Made by a program: the position numbers and the translations under genes | Shown here: positions 13,401 to 24,700 of the stretch, one piece after another | How positions within the stretch are numbered: position 1 is the first letter of the stretch | Layout: each line of letters begins with the position of its first letter | Assembly: GCF_011075055.1 (NCBI RefSeq) | Contig: NC_058144.1 | Coordinates: forward strand, 17,103,807 to 17,167,806 | DNA: 64,000 nucleotides | DNA from: Mangifera indica | Lineage: Eukaryota; Streptophyta; Magnoliopsida; Sapindales; Anacardiaceae | Reading direction: 5' to 3' | The notes under the pieces: model-generated | Told to the model about the DNA's origin: nothing | Database searches by the model: none | The model's input: the letters and a program-made list of their open reading frames with translations, nothing else

Positions 13401-14331
13401 GTTATCCTAGTGTTTCTCCATAAAATACTTAGGAGAAACAACCTATATATTCTTAAGATTAAAATTTACCGAGATAGAGAGGATAAGCTGTTTGGCCTAA
13501 GTCAAAACATAGACATAGATAACGTGTTGATGAGATTCTTTATGGAGGAATCCAAGAAAGGATTTTTGCCCATATTCCATGGTGTATATCTTTCAAAAGA
13601 TATGTGTCTATCTTCATAATTTAAAGAGGTAAGATGAGTAAGATCCCATATGCCTCGACTATAGGATCAATCATGTATGCCATACTATGTATAAGACTTG
13701 ATGTCGTATACACCTTAAGTGTTTATAGTAGATATGAATCTAATCTAGGCAAAAAACATTAGATGGCTATCAACAATATCCTAAAGTACCTAAGAAAGAC
13801 TAAGGAAGTGTTTTTGGTTTATAGAGAAGATTTTAAACTTACTATTAGAGGCTATAATGATCTCAATTTTCAAACTAATCGAGATAACTTTAGATCACAA
13901 TCTAAGTTTATGTTTTGTTTGAATTGTGGTGTAGTAAGATGAAAAAGCTCCAAGCAAAGTACAATAATTGACTCTATAACAGAGTCTGAGAACTTGCCCT
14001 TTTAAAAGCAACAAAAGAGGTTATATGGATCTAGAAGTTCATGACAAAACTTGGAGTGGTTCTAAGCATTACTAAGCCAGTTGAGCTTTATTGCAACAAC
14101 AATGGAGCGATTACTCAAGCAAAGAAGTTATAATCTCATTAGTGGTCCAAACACATACTTAGACGATATCATCTGATCTAAGAGATTATTCAGCAAGATG
14201 ACATACAGGTAGAGAGGATTGATACATATGGCAATTTGGTTGACCCTGTTGATAAGGCTTCTATTATAGTAAAAACACGAGAAACATGTAGTAGGATTGG
14301 ACATTATATACATGATCGATTGGTTATAGTA
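10411..14331 (+). pseudogene. Copia A gag-pol (Gag, integrase, RT, RNase H), multiply broken
   Basis: Domain order is that of Ty1/copia. Gag runs from about 10411 (YRSILKKYNRLIG, NFADWY). A Lys-rich stretch precedes a ruined zinc knuckle at about 11160-11215 (C-F-Y-Y-G-K-T-G-Y, where C-x2-C-x4-H is expected). A GAG-pre-integrase region follows at 11440-11760. Integrase spans about 11860-12650, including LYKLWTRQKPNLKYLRIW and the KGYCFYHPKE block. RT spans about 12780-13700 with QMDVKT and an intact LYVDD near 13340, and RNase H 13750-14330. Frames shift repeatedly and stops are common, so no protein is made. It ends at a PPT-like AAGTGAGAGAT followed by the first 8 bases of a 3' LTR. Confidence 0.85.
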
Positions 14332-14343
14332 TAAGTGAGAGAT

Positions 14344-14360
14344 TGTTAGGGTTGATGTCA
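14344..14360. other. Deletion junction fusing copia A to copia B
   Basis: The sequence goes from the PPT and first LTR bases of A (..GAGATTGTTAGGG) straight into mid-gag of another copia (ATGTCACTCATGCAAAGGCTGG, equivalent to about 10705-10730 in A). The 3' LTR of A, the 5' LTR and leader of B, and whatever lay between are missing. Only a few bases of possible microhomology are visible, which suggests illegitimate rather than LTR-LTR recombination. Confidence 0.75.
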
Positions 14361-16832
14361 CTCATGCAAAGGCTGGATCATATAAGGTGTCAAGTTTATT
14401 GTTTAATTACAAACTCTCTAAGAGAGGATAAGTTGGCCCTTACGCGGTCAAGATGATTGGCTACATTAAGAGATTGGTAAGCTTAGGCTTTATCATAGAC
14501 AATGAGTTAGCCATTGACCTAGACCCGAAATCCATCCCTAAATTGTAGACTAATTTCATTATGAATGTTAACCTAAACATAAAGGAGAACTCTTAAAAAG
14601 TTGTTGTATATGCTCAGACAAGCTGAACAAGAAGTATGAAATGTAGTTTCAACTAATCTACTTATGGTTAAAGCTCAACCATTAAAAGTCAAGGCTAAGG
14701 GTAAAGGTAAGGCTAAAGCTAAGGCTAAACCCAAGCCCAAACCTAAAGGTGAAAAAGCAACCTAATATTATTACTTAACTTACAGGTACTGTGAGGAAGA
14801 GAAAGGTTGTCTACTTTTATTATGGCAAGATAGGTCATTGGAGGAGACATTGTAAGACCTTTTTAAAGAATAAGAAGAAGAAAATAGTTGAAGCCTTTAC
14901 TTCAGGTATGTTTGTCATTGAGATAAACTATTCTCCTTGTTCATCATAGGTCGTAAACATAGAATATGGTTCTCATATTTGTTTTGATATGCAAAGACTA
15001 TAGTAGAGTAGATTTCTTGCTAAAGGAGAGGTTGATCTACTTATTGGAAATGGAACACATGTTACTACATTAACTGTAGGTATTTATTATCTTAGGTTGC
15101 CCATTGAGCTAGTTTTAGGATTAAAACATTGTTATTATATACCTTTTGTTTCTAGAAACTTAGTTTCTCTGTCTATTTTGGACAAAGAGGAATATTCATT
15201 TTTGTTACTGGTGGTATTATAACCATCAGCTTAAATAATATTCTTCATGGAACAACTAAATTGCATAATGGTTTATACATTCTGAAACTAGATAATAAAA
15301 TTGTTAATGTGCAAAATAATAAACGATCAAAATCGAATGATTTGAATACCATATATCTGTGATATTGCAAGCTAGACCATATAAGATTGAAATGTATATC
15401 AAGACTTATTGAACAAAGAATCTTGCAATCATTGACTTTTGGTCATTTTATAAATGCAATCATGCTTATTGGGTAAGATGATCAAAACACCCTTCACTGG
15501 TTAAAGTGAAAAGCCAACTGAACTATTAGAGATCATACATAGTGATGTATATGGGCATATGATAGTGCATAGTAGAATGAAGAAGTCTACTTTGTCATAT
15601 TTACTGATGATTTTAGTAGATATGACTGTGTTTTTGATAAAACATAAGTCTAAATTGTTTGATAAATTCAAAGTATTCAAGAACGAAATAGAAAAGTAGC
15701 TTAGGAAACAAATTAAAATCTTGTGAAATGATCGAAAGGGTGTATACTTGAGTATTGAATTTAGATAATACCTAAAGGAAAATGAGATAGTATCTTAACT
15801 CACTTTTCTTGGTACTTTATAACATAATAGTGCATCTGAACGAAAAAATAAGACCTAAATGGAAATAGTCAGATCCATGATGAATTTTATTGATCTACTC
15901 ATATCTTTTTGGAGTTATGCCCTAGAAACTGATGCTTTTACATTGAATTGTGTCCCATCTAAGTCTGTGGATAAAACTCTATACAAGTTATGGATTAGGC
16001 AAAAACCCTATCTATATTACGTGAGGATTTGATGCTATAAAGCTTATGTCAAGAAATTGACTTTGAACAAGCTAAACACTTAGTCTGAAAAGTGTGTTTT
16101 GCAAGGTATTCGAAGGTTACTGAGAGATACTGCTTATACCACCCGGAGGAGCAAAAAGTCTTTATTGCTTATACTGGTGTGTTCCTTGAGAAAAAATTTA
16201 ATCTCAAGAGAACTAGTGAGAGGAGGGTAAAAGCTCAATAAAGTTCCTATACCATAAGATACCATAGATGTTAGGCAGGATAATGTGTTATCATAGATGG
16301 TTGATCATGATAAGGAAGTTCCTTCACTTTAGGTGAAACAACCTCAACACACATAAAGTTATGTAGGTCATTTAGCTAGAAATACTCCCAATTAAGGTTT
16401 ATGTTTTGCTTAAATGTGGTACATTTACCTAGAAATACTTTAAGCAAAGTACAATGACTGATTTTACAATTGAGTCCGAGTACATTGCCTTCTCAGAAGT
16501 GGCTAAAGAGGTTGTATGAATCAAGATGTTCATAACTAAACTTGGAAAGGTTCAAGTATCGATAAGCCGATTGAGCTTTATTGTGACAATAATGGAGTGA
16601 TTACTTAGGCAAATGAGCTACGGTCTTATCAAAAGTCCAAGTACACATTCAAATAATATCACCTCATTTGAGAGATTGTACAATAAGATAATACATAGAC
16701 AACAATGATAGATACAGATGACAATTTAGTTAACTCACTGAAAAAGCATCTATCACAATAGAGGCATGATAGACATGTAGTCGAGCTCAACATTCGATAT
16801 ATGATTGATTGACTATAATACAAGTAGAAGAT
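14352..16832 (+). pseudogene. Copia B partial gag, integrase and RNase H (RT deleted)
   Basis: Homologous to copia A from mid-gag onward: gag tail (14352-14780), Lys-rich run, knuckle with F-Y-Y-G-K-I-G-H-W-R-R-H-C at about 14815-14855, GAG-pre-integrase (about 15000-15450) and integrase (about 15480-16330). At about 16370 it jumps to sequence equivalent to RNase H (about 13900 in A), so roughly 1.2 kb of RT is gone. RNase H runs to 16830, ending in a PPT-like GTAGAAGATT and the LTR. Many stops; nonfunctional. Confidence 0.82.
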
Positions 16833-18399
16833 TGTTAGGGTAGGTGTCTTAGAGCTAATCAAATTTTGCATTTATGGATGTAATTTTATATTAATAGTTA
16901 ATAAAATAATTTATTTTTATTCAATTCATATGTTGAATATTTATATGATTATACGAATAACATACCCTTAGAATGGTAAAACTATGACAAGGGAATTAGA
17001 CGACTGATCACCCTATATACATATTAAGTGGTCATTCGATAAATGTTCATACGCCTGGTTGCTCCAGTATCTATGGAATAAATCTTCTGAACACTGCAGG
17101 TGCATGTGATCCTTTGACTTGAGGTCATTAGACCGTCTTATGTAAGGATCGATATGGTTTGATGCTATTTAACATGCCATTATAATTGGGATAACTATAA
17201 CGGTAGTAATCGGCCATATCGTGAGATACATAAAGGCTATGGTTGATCGATAAAAGATTTGTCACTCTTAAGCATAAAAGAAGATATCTCATATTATAAT
17301 ACTGAAAGATACCTATGAGTGCTTGTATCCATGGCCACAATAGGATAAATGTATAACCTAATCCATGTTAGTCATTGATATGTGTTAGTTCATACCAAGA
17401 AATCACTGATATAGACATATTTCTATGTCTTAACCTCAAAAGATACTAATTGATGAAATAACTGAATTGCATATAACTATGATGTTGTAAAAGCTTAAGA
17501 GATTTTTGCTGACACTCTATCATTCAAGGTGGCTATGATGCTTTGTTAGAGACCAATCTTATTTTATGTTTAGATTCACCTTAAATTTAGACACTACCAC
17601 TTCGATGGAGAGCTTATGGGTTACAAACATAAAGGAATTGAATCGAACTAAAAGAAGTGGATTGTTTGTTGATAATCTTGGTGTTCAAGGCAAGAGAGAT
17701 CACGAATGGATTGGGTTTGCCTAATAGCTTGAGAGGACTCGCATTTGATTATACCTTGACCAAGTTCCACCTTTGCACTTGGTACGATGGTATCGACCAC
17801 ATAAATGCATGATTCTAGTTGGTACCATGAAATTAAACTTGTTGGTGTGCAAGTGTTAAAGCTTGTCGACTGGCACATTTAAGTGTGCCAACCATACAAG
17901 TGAAACATGCTAGTTGGGCATATCATATTCCAGTTGTGCATGTATGTTGAGTGTGTCGTGCATGCTTAGAATTTCAACTGTACTTAGACATCTATATATA
18001 TAAAATAAAAAACATAAATTTTTCACTAAATACACAATATACACAGCGTGAAATCCAACCACTGTTCCTCTGTTTTTTCTCTTTCTAGTGAACACCAAAA
18101 GTCCAATGAAGAGCATTAGCAACCTCTTTGCCTAGATTCCCTCTGCTTGTCCTTATGCTCTACGTGGATACCAAGACATCACTTTTGGAGGGTTGGATAA
18201 TATTTGGTCTTGAGCCACATCAATATTCAAAGGAGCTATAAATACAGTTATAAATCTGAAACACCCTATGAGTCTTTTATATGTTCATGAATTTATGTTT
18301 CAAATAGGTATCCTAGTTAGGGTTTTTCATGCTTGTTTGATTTGAAAATTTTTTAAATTCCACTATGTTGTCAATTATCGGCTCTTTGAAAACCTTATA
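16833..18399 (+). repeat. 3' LTR of copia B
   Basis: Starts TGTTAGGGTAGGTGTC after the RNase H end of B. It is about 1.57 kb and ends ..AACCTTATA, where CA has become TA. The 5 bases that follow (GTAAG) do not match those before LTR A (GACCA), as expected if A and B are separate insertions whose inner ends were deleted. Right of it, LINE1 resumes. Nothing coding is supported inside; frames at minus 17128-17340, 17648-17878 and 17910-18122 are noncoding LTR. Confidence 0.82.
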
Positions 18400-19180
18400 G
18401 TAAGTTGAATAGAGCCACTTTTGTCCTTTGTAATAATGAAGAGGAGAACAGTGACTATCTTTTCTTCAATTGCAACTTTAGTTGCATGGTTTGGAGTAAT
18501 GTCCTTATTGGGTGCAAGTGTAATTATTTCAAGCGAAGTTAGGAAAACTACTTTGGTAGAGTCTCCATTGAATGGAAAGAGAAGTCCCTCAAAAACTTTC
18601 TATTCAAGATTGGGTTGGCTAGCATCATTTATAACATTTGAAGGGAACATAATAACTGTACCTTCTCTCAAAAGACTTTTACTGAAGAAACTTTGGCTAT
18701 TAGAATCAAAATGGGGTGAGGAACAAAACTTTAGATATAACAAGGGTCTCCCCTTCTTTCAAGAATTACTAACTTGTCACCAAGTGGTAACTCCTTCGGT
18801 GCCTATTCAAGGAGAGAAAATGAACTCTTCCCTCTTGACGCTAGTAGTTTAGTTGCTTCTCTCCTGGTTAGTTGGTGTAGTTTTTGTGGTGTGTTGCACT
18901 TTAGCTTGGTTGTTAGTTTCTCTTTTTTTTTTGTTTGCTTTCGGCTTAACCTAGGGGTTTGTCCTATGTAAGCCTTTGTTATTGTTCTTAGTTTTGTTGC
19001 TTATTTGTTGGCTGACCTTTTAGTTGCTTTCTTTCTTTGTGTGAGTATCCCTTTAAGAGATCTTGATTTTAGTTGTGTGGGGTGTTTGGTGTACTTTCCT
19101 TATCCCAAGGTAAGTGTTTGTCCTTAGCCTAAGTCTCTTTTTGGTGTTAATAGAAAGTTTAATTACCAAAAAAAAAAAAG
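18400..19180 (+). pseudogene. LINE1 ORF2 C-terminus (zf-RVT) and 3' UTR with poly(A)
   Basis: Plus strand from 18402 reads K-L-N-R-A-T-F-V-L-C-N-N-E-E-E-N-S-D-Y-L-F-F, the zinc-binding reverse-transcriptase tail (zf-RVT) of plant L1 ORF2, with the first Cys of the C-x2-C pair replaced by Phe. The terminal FSQKTFTEETLAIRIKMG block follows at about 18670. The T-rich 3' UTR ends with a run of 12 A at 19168-19179, immediately before the right TSD. The 143-codon open frame at 18421-18852 is a different, meaningless frame. Together with 4141-6599 this is one LINE interrupted by copia A/B. Confidence 0.82.
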
Positions 19181-19850
19181 GAAAAATTTTGGCTCCCTAG
19201 CTATAGGAAAGACTTCATACAACATCCTATGATCAGTAGAAGAGATCCCCCTTACCATAACTAAATCGTTATTCCAACACACCCTAATCCTACCTTTAGG
19301 AGAATGATTATAGTTGTGAATGATATTCCAATCCCTAAAAATAGTCTTCCCCATAGCCATAGCATTTTTAACCTTCATTTTGGCTTTAACAACCTCTATA
19401 GTTACCACCTTATTTCTAGCTAAAAATAATCTTTATTCTTTTTGTTTCAAGGGGAAATTCAAACCCCTTTATATTTCAGGATGAAATAATCATTAAACGA
19501 CATTAGTGAAATAAGAGCCAACATCCATTTACCGCCTCAGCAATCTCTTCTTTATACTCTTACACATATATTACTCAAAACCCTCAATAAAGTCTTTCTT
19601 ATCAACTTTTACCAATGTACCAAAAGGAACTAGCTCAGGTGACAAATCCTTATCATCTATAGAAATGGGAAGAAAAACATTAATAGGAGAAGAAGAAAAA
19701 TTGACAAGAACAATAGCTAAATTCTCCTCAAACTTCTTAATAGTTAGAGACACCATTTTAACAACCTTATTTTGAACTATCTTGATATGGATTTGGGATT
19801 GCTCTCCAATCAATCTTTAACACTTTAAGCTCTACAAATAACATCAAAGC
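19181..19850 (-). pseudogene. LINE0 ORF1 tail and ORF2 endonuclease N-terminus
   Basis: The minus strand gives an ORF1 tail at about 19830-19560, then an ORF2 start region with NIKGFEFPLETKRIK at about 19480, then endonuclease blocks MGKTIFRDWNI, GRIRVCWNND and LYEVFPIAREPKFF down to 19181. The frame continues on the far side of LINE1 at 4140 (PRFFFVIVHGLND), so these are the two halves of one endonuclease. The first 13 bases (19181-19193) are the right TSD of LINE1. Upstream of about 19850 I cannot follow LINE0. Confidence 0.82.
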
Positions 19851-20406
19851 CCAAACCCTATCCTTATACCACTCGACCCCTCAAGCATCAATGGGTTCAA
19901 GCCACTTAATTGAGTGCAACATGGTCATTTGGGTCCAAGACTAATAAGCAAGCCAAATGGAGTGTCATTTTGTTTAGTGTCATTTAATTAAACATGTGTT
20001 AGCTTAATTGTGTACTTAATTATGTTAAATTCTATTATTAGTATGTTAATATCATGGGAGAATGCAAAGGCAAGGTCAAATGAAACATTAATGAAGGAGA
20101 CAACGTGGGCAAGTGGGTGGCTCAAAGCTTTCCATTTTCAACATGAATAAGAATGCAAGACAATAAAGGCTTTTTGTCCTTTACTCTTTTTGACATATCC
20201 CATAAACTAGTATTTAGTCTGGTTGGGATCTTTAGATGCACTATTTTAATGTATTTTGAATTCAACTATGAATTAGTTTATTGTATTTTAAAGCCTATAT
20301 AAAGGCTTGAACTTTCATGTAATGATTTTTAAACTTTGATGAATGATATTTCCTTTAAGAACTCTTCGTATATTGATCCTTTAACCTTTCTCGTTGCTGA
20401 CCAAAC
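19851..20406. other. Unassigned, LTR-like fragment
   Basis: No coding sequence. A TATATAAAGG box at about 20297 sits in a setting typical of plant LTR promoters. I cannot find LTR ends or a partner, so this may be part of an LTR or of a short nonautonomous element. Confidence 0.35.
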
Positions 20407-20780
20407 TTTTTTTTTCCTAAACAAGTATATATTATAAACAAAAACAAGAAAGCTACTAAACAAGGCAGTAAGAAACAACCTAAGCTTAAAGACCGAAAAA
20501 TAGCTAACAACAAAGACTCTATATACTAGCAAAAATGAATACAACTGCTAATTAGAAAACCCTAAGCTCACGAGAAAGACAAATAAAACAACCACTAGAC
20601 TCCCCTTTTACTCATCTATTAAATTCATTTTAAAATGATAGAAGAAAAGAGAAAGAACTAGGAACTAAGAAAATTCATATTATACCAAAACAGAAAATCA
20701 TGTAGATAAGGCTTATCTAGGAAAAGTCCTTTGTTTAAGCCTAAAAGCAAATAAAAACACAAAGAGACACTAGTCATAAG
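20407..20780 (-). mobile_element. Possible 3' tail of a further minus-strand LINE
   Basis: A run of 9 T at 20407-20415 reads as a poly(A) on the minus strand, preceded there by a T-rich stretch resembling LINE 3' UTRs in this window. No ORF2 sequence is recognisable in it, so it would be a strongly 5'-truncated copy. Weak call. Confidence 0.35.
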
Positions 20781-21035
20781 AGTTTAGCCATGAAACTCAA
20801 GGGTCCAACTGTGACATCCACTAACTTGCAGGTCATGCTTCTTAACTTTCTAACTGTTCCAAGAACAATCTTTCCAATTGTGTTTCTTAGCCTCTTAGTT
20901 GTGCCAAGCAAATTTGGTCTAGCCATGTCGAGCACATTCATTCTAGTCATGCCAAGTAAAATCAGTCCAACCATGCCAAAAACCTTCCAACCATGCTCCT
21001 TCAACTTGCTAGCCATGCTCTTTTAACTTAAAATG
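20781..21035. repeat. Degenerate 'ccaaccatgc' repeat block
   Basis: Six or more spaced copies of (g/c)ccatgc / gtccaaccatgcc occur in 250 bp, resembling the repeats in the copia leaders at 640-900 and 43600-43990. It may be a leftover piece of a copia leader. Open frames on both strands here (minus 20774-21016, plus 20790-21026) follow the repeat and are not credible genes. Confidence 0.5.
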
Positions 21036-21779
21036 AACTTTTTTTTTATTAATTACACCTATGATATACAAAAGATATACAAAAACAAAAAGCCAACAAA
21101 AAACTTCATCAATATCACATTCGTCAACAATTTGCAAAATGGTACAATCAACCTTTTTATCTTCCAAAAAACCAAGCCTACTTGAATTAACAAGTTTGGT
21201 TTCATAGAAATGGCAATTCATAGTTCTTGGCTTCTTTAACAAGTTCATCATTTTCTCCTTCTTTTTTTCTTGGCAGAATGTGATCTTCATGCTAGTTAGC
21301 TTGAAAACAGAAAATATAAGCATCAATATGAAAACGCCATTCCTCTATAAACTTGCAAAAAGTATAGCACAACATTAAAAAATGCCACCATTCCTCCATT
21401 CCAACACATCTCTATCTTTATCACCCTACCTTTGACTTAAAGATACAATTAATAAGGCCCATCATCTTTGCAATTCTTTCATTCTCTTTTGTAGGGATGA
21501 TTTTAGAAAAATAAACCCCTTTATCTCTTTATATACGGTGGACTTTATTGAAGATTAATTCTTTAAAGAAAGTATTTCTATAGAGCTTTTATTATCCTTC
21601 TCCCTTTATATTGCATAGGTGGTAGCTTTAAGAGCCATTTTGCTAATTAAGTTTTAAGGTTGGAAACACCTTTTTCCATAGCAATATTATCCATATAATC
21701 CTTCAAAGGTTGGACATTATACCTCCTCCCACAAAAATTCAAGACACCCTCCTAAACAAGCTTGCAAAAGGTGTAATGG

Positions 21780-24700
21780 AAAAGAAGATGATCAAGGTTC
21801 TCATCCTTTTCATTACAAAGGGCACAGGTAGTGATTTGAGTGATGCCATACCTAAAAAGTTTATCTTTTGTTGGACATTATATCTTTTGAGGGTTGCAAA
21901 GGGCATAAGAGAATGTTTTCATATGTAATTTTTATGCCAAACTAGGTTGTGCCAATTAACTTCTTCGTCTTTTCTTTTTATTTCATTCTAAATCGAGTTT
22001 ATGGTAAAAACACCACTTTGATTGGGAAGCCAAACCACCTTATCTTCTCTCCTTGTATGACTATAGTTAATCAGGTTTTTCATTTCCATGAGATGTGATG
22101 GAGGCATCGTAGAAGCATCAAGCCATCAAAGAGATCCACTACATATTTCGGTTAGGCCAATTACGAAGAGCAGAGCTAAAAAGATGCAACAGGCCTTAGT
22201 TGGGCTTGTAAAGGGCTTAGAGACTAAAAACAACTCACTCAAGGATGATTGGATGCTTAAAGGAGCCAATCGAGAGGTCAACTTGATTCAGGCCCGAGTT
22301 TATGTGCAAATAGACTTTAAATAGCCATAACTTTTGATCCGGGAGGAGTTACGGTACCTATAATATATCAACGCGAAGCTCATTTTGTGCTTTATAATAA
22401 CAAGCAACTTCACTAATTGCACCTAATTTAGAGGCCTAATTAAATCTATTTCATTCTGTATTAGGCAGGTTTAGTTTACCCAAATTTAGGGTTTTTGGTT
22501 TTTATGATTTTAATCTTGTTTGTGACTGGGCTAGACTTTATTGAGCCCAATTGATATATTTTCTTTTAATTTAATTAGTGTTTGGGGTAGTTATTTAGGT
22601 AATAGGCTGGGGAAGTTTGGAAGTCCAGTGGATCATGGGTAGTTTAGGGTTAAGTTGACATTGTACTATATAAACTCACATTTTCATGATGAATGGATTT
22701 TTTTGTCGACTTGAATAATTTTGCTTACTTTTGAACTATCAAATTTTTGAACTTATCAAGCTTTGGTCTTGTGGCATTCACCATTACGATTCTAAGGTTC
22801 GTTCGATTCCATATAGATTCGGGTTAAGGGTCATTTAGTGACGAAACCGATTCAATCCCAGGAAAAATATCTTCTTGGGTATTGGGTCTTGCATCAAATT
22901 GTCAAGGTTCGCATCAAGATGGATGGTGTTTGTTGAAGGCCATCTCTAGTTGGTTCCATTAATAATACTCTTGACCTTACAATTTAAACCAAGCCCAACA
23001 TAAAAAATAATTCGGTTCCTAAATCTCTCTCAAAGGGACCAAAAGGGTGTCAATTCTCTTTCCAAAGCAGTGTATTTTCATAATCTCCTATAATGACTTT
23101 AATTCTTCTCTTCATGAACTCTTTCATTGTCAAAATTTTTTTCCAATTCCATGAGCTATTCCCAATGGCTTTCATCTCCCACAAGTTTTTGCCTATGAAC
23201 CTAAAAGCTTTGATCTAATCCACCCAAAGAGATGATTTTGATTTTTGGCAAATATCCTATATATGTTTTGACATGGCAACCTTGTTCCACTTCTTGTTAC
23301 ACATGAGGCTAAAACCCCCTTCTACTTTTGGCAACTACATTTCTTCCCAAGCCACCCTGCCATTTTTCTTATTAAGATTAGTACTAGCCTAAAAGAAAGC
23401 TTTTAACTTGGCATCAATACCCTCGAGCACTTTTAAGGGAAGCACAAAAATTCATGCCTAATAAATTTGGACACTAAAAAGCACAAACTTGATAAACATA
23501 AGGGAACCAACATGTGAAAGATATTTACTTTTCAAAGATGTAATCCTCCCAAGAATTTTATCCACCAAAGGCTTACATTCCCTGCAAAAAGCTTATAAGA
23601 TATCATAGGAACTTTAAGATAATTAAAAGGAATTCTACTTTCTTCAAATTGAAAGCAACTTAAAATGGACTCTTTTTTCTCTTGAGACACACCGAAGTGG
23701 AAGATGTAACTCTTAGAATTGTTTGCCTTTAAGCCAAACCAAATGTGAAAGATTTCCAAGGCTTGCTTGAAAATAGTAATTCTTTCCTTTTCAACTTTGC
23801 AAAAAGTGAACAAATCATTCATAAAGCAAAGGTGTGTGATATCCATACCACGACATTTTCAGTGGTACTTTAAGCATTCATCATTAGACATCTTACCAAT
23901 AATATGAGAGAATACTTCCACAACAATAACAAAAAGGCAAAGGAAGATTGGATTCCCTTGCTTTAACCCTCTAGTAGTTTAAAAGAAACCTTTTAGCTCC
24001 TTATTGATACACATTGAAAATGAAATAGTGGTTATGCATTCCTTAATCCATCCAAATAAAGGTTGGGTGGAAGCCAATTGACTTAACAACCACTATAAGG
24101 AAATTCCAATTAACTATGTTATAAGCCTTAAGGAGAACAACTTTAATGACATACTTTTTATGGCTTCCCATCTCTTTATGATAATTATGCTTGAGTTCTT
24201 GGAAAAGAAGGATATTATCTCTAATTTTTCTTCCTTTAACAAATGTTGCTTGAGCTTTTCTAATGAAAGTATGAAGTATTCCTTTTATCCTATTAACCAA
24301 GATCTTGGTAATACATTTGTATATGGTATTACAACAAGATATTGGCCAAAAATCTTTGCATGAGGAAAAATTTGCACATTTCGGAACAAGGGCAATTATG
24401 GTACAATTTAATTCTTTAAGCATGCATCATAAAACAAAGAAATCTTGGATAACTTTAACAATATTTTCCACCACAATGTTCTAAGCCCTCTTGAAGAAAA
24501 GAGCTCCAAAACCATCTAGACCTAGAGCTTTGTTATTATCCATGGCAAATATCACTTTTCTTATTTCTTCACTTGTGACTTCTCTAACCATCTTCATAGC
24601 TTGGCCTTTGGGAATCTTGAAATTGATGAGCTTCTCAATGTTATCTTCATCTATTTATTGCTTTGAACTATGTAGGAGATTTTGGAAGAACCCTATTAAC

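Noticed and set aside
18421..18852. A 143-codon open frame.
   Set aside because: It is out of frame with the clear zf-RVT translation covering the same bases.
20774..21026. Overlapping open frames on both strands.
   Set aside because: Both follow the degenerate CCATGC repeat, and neither resembles a known protein.
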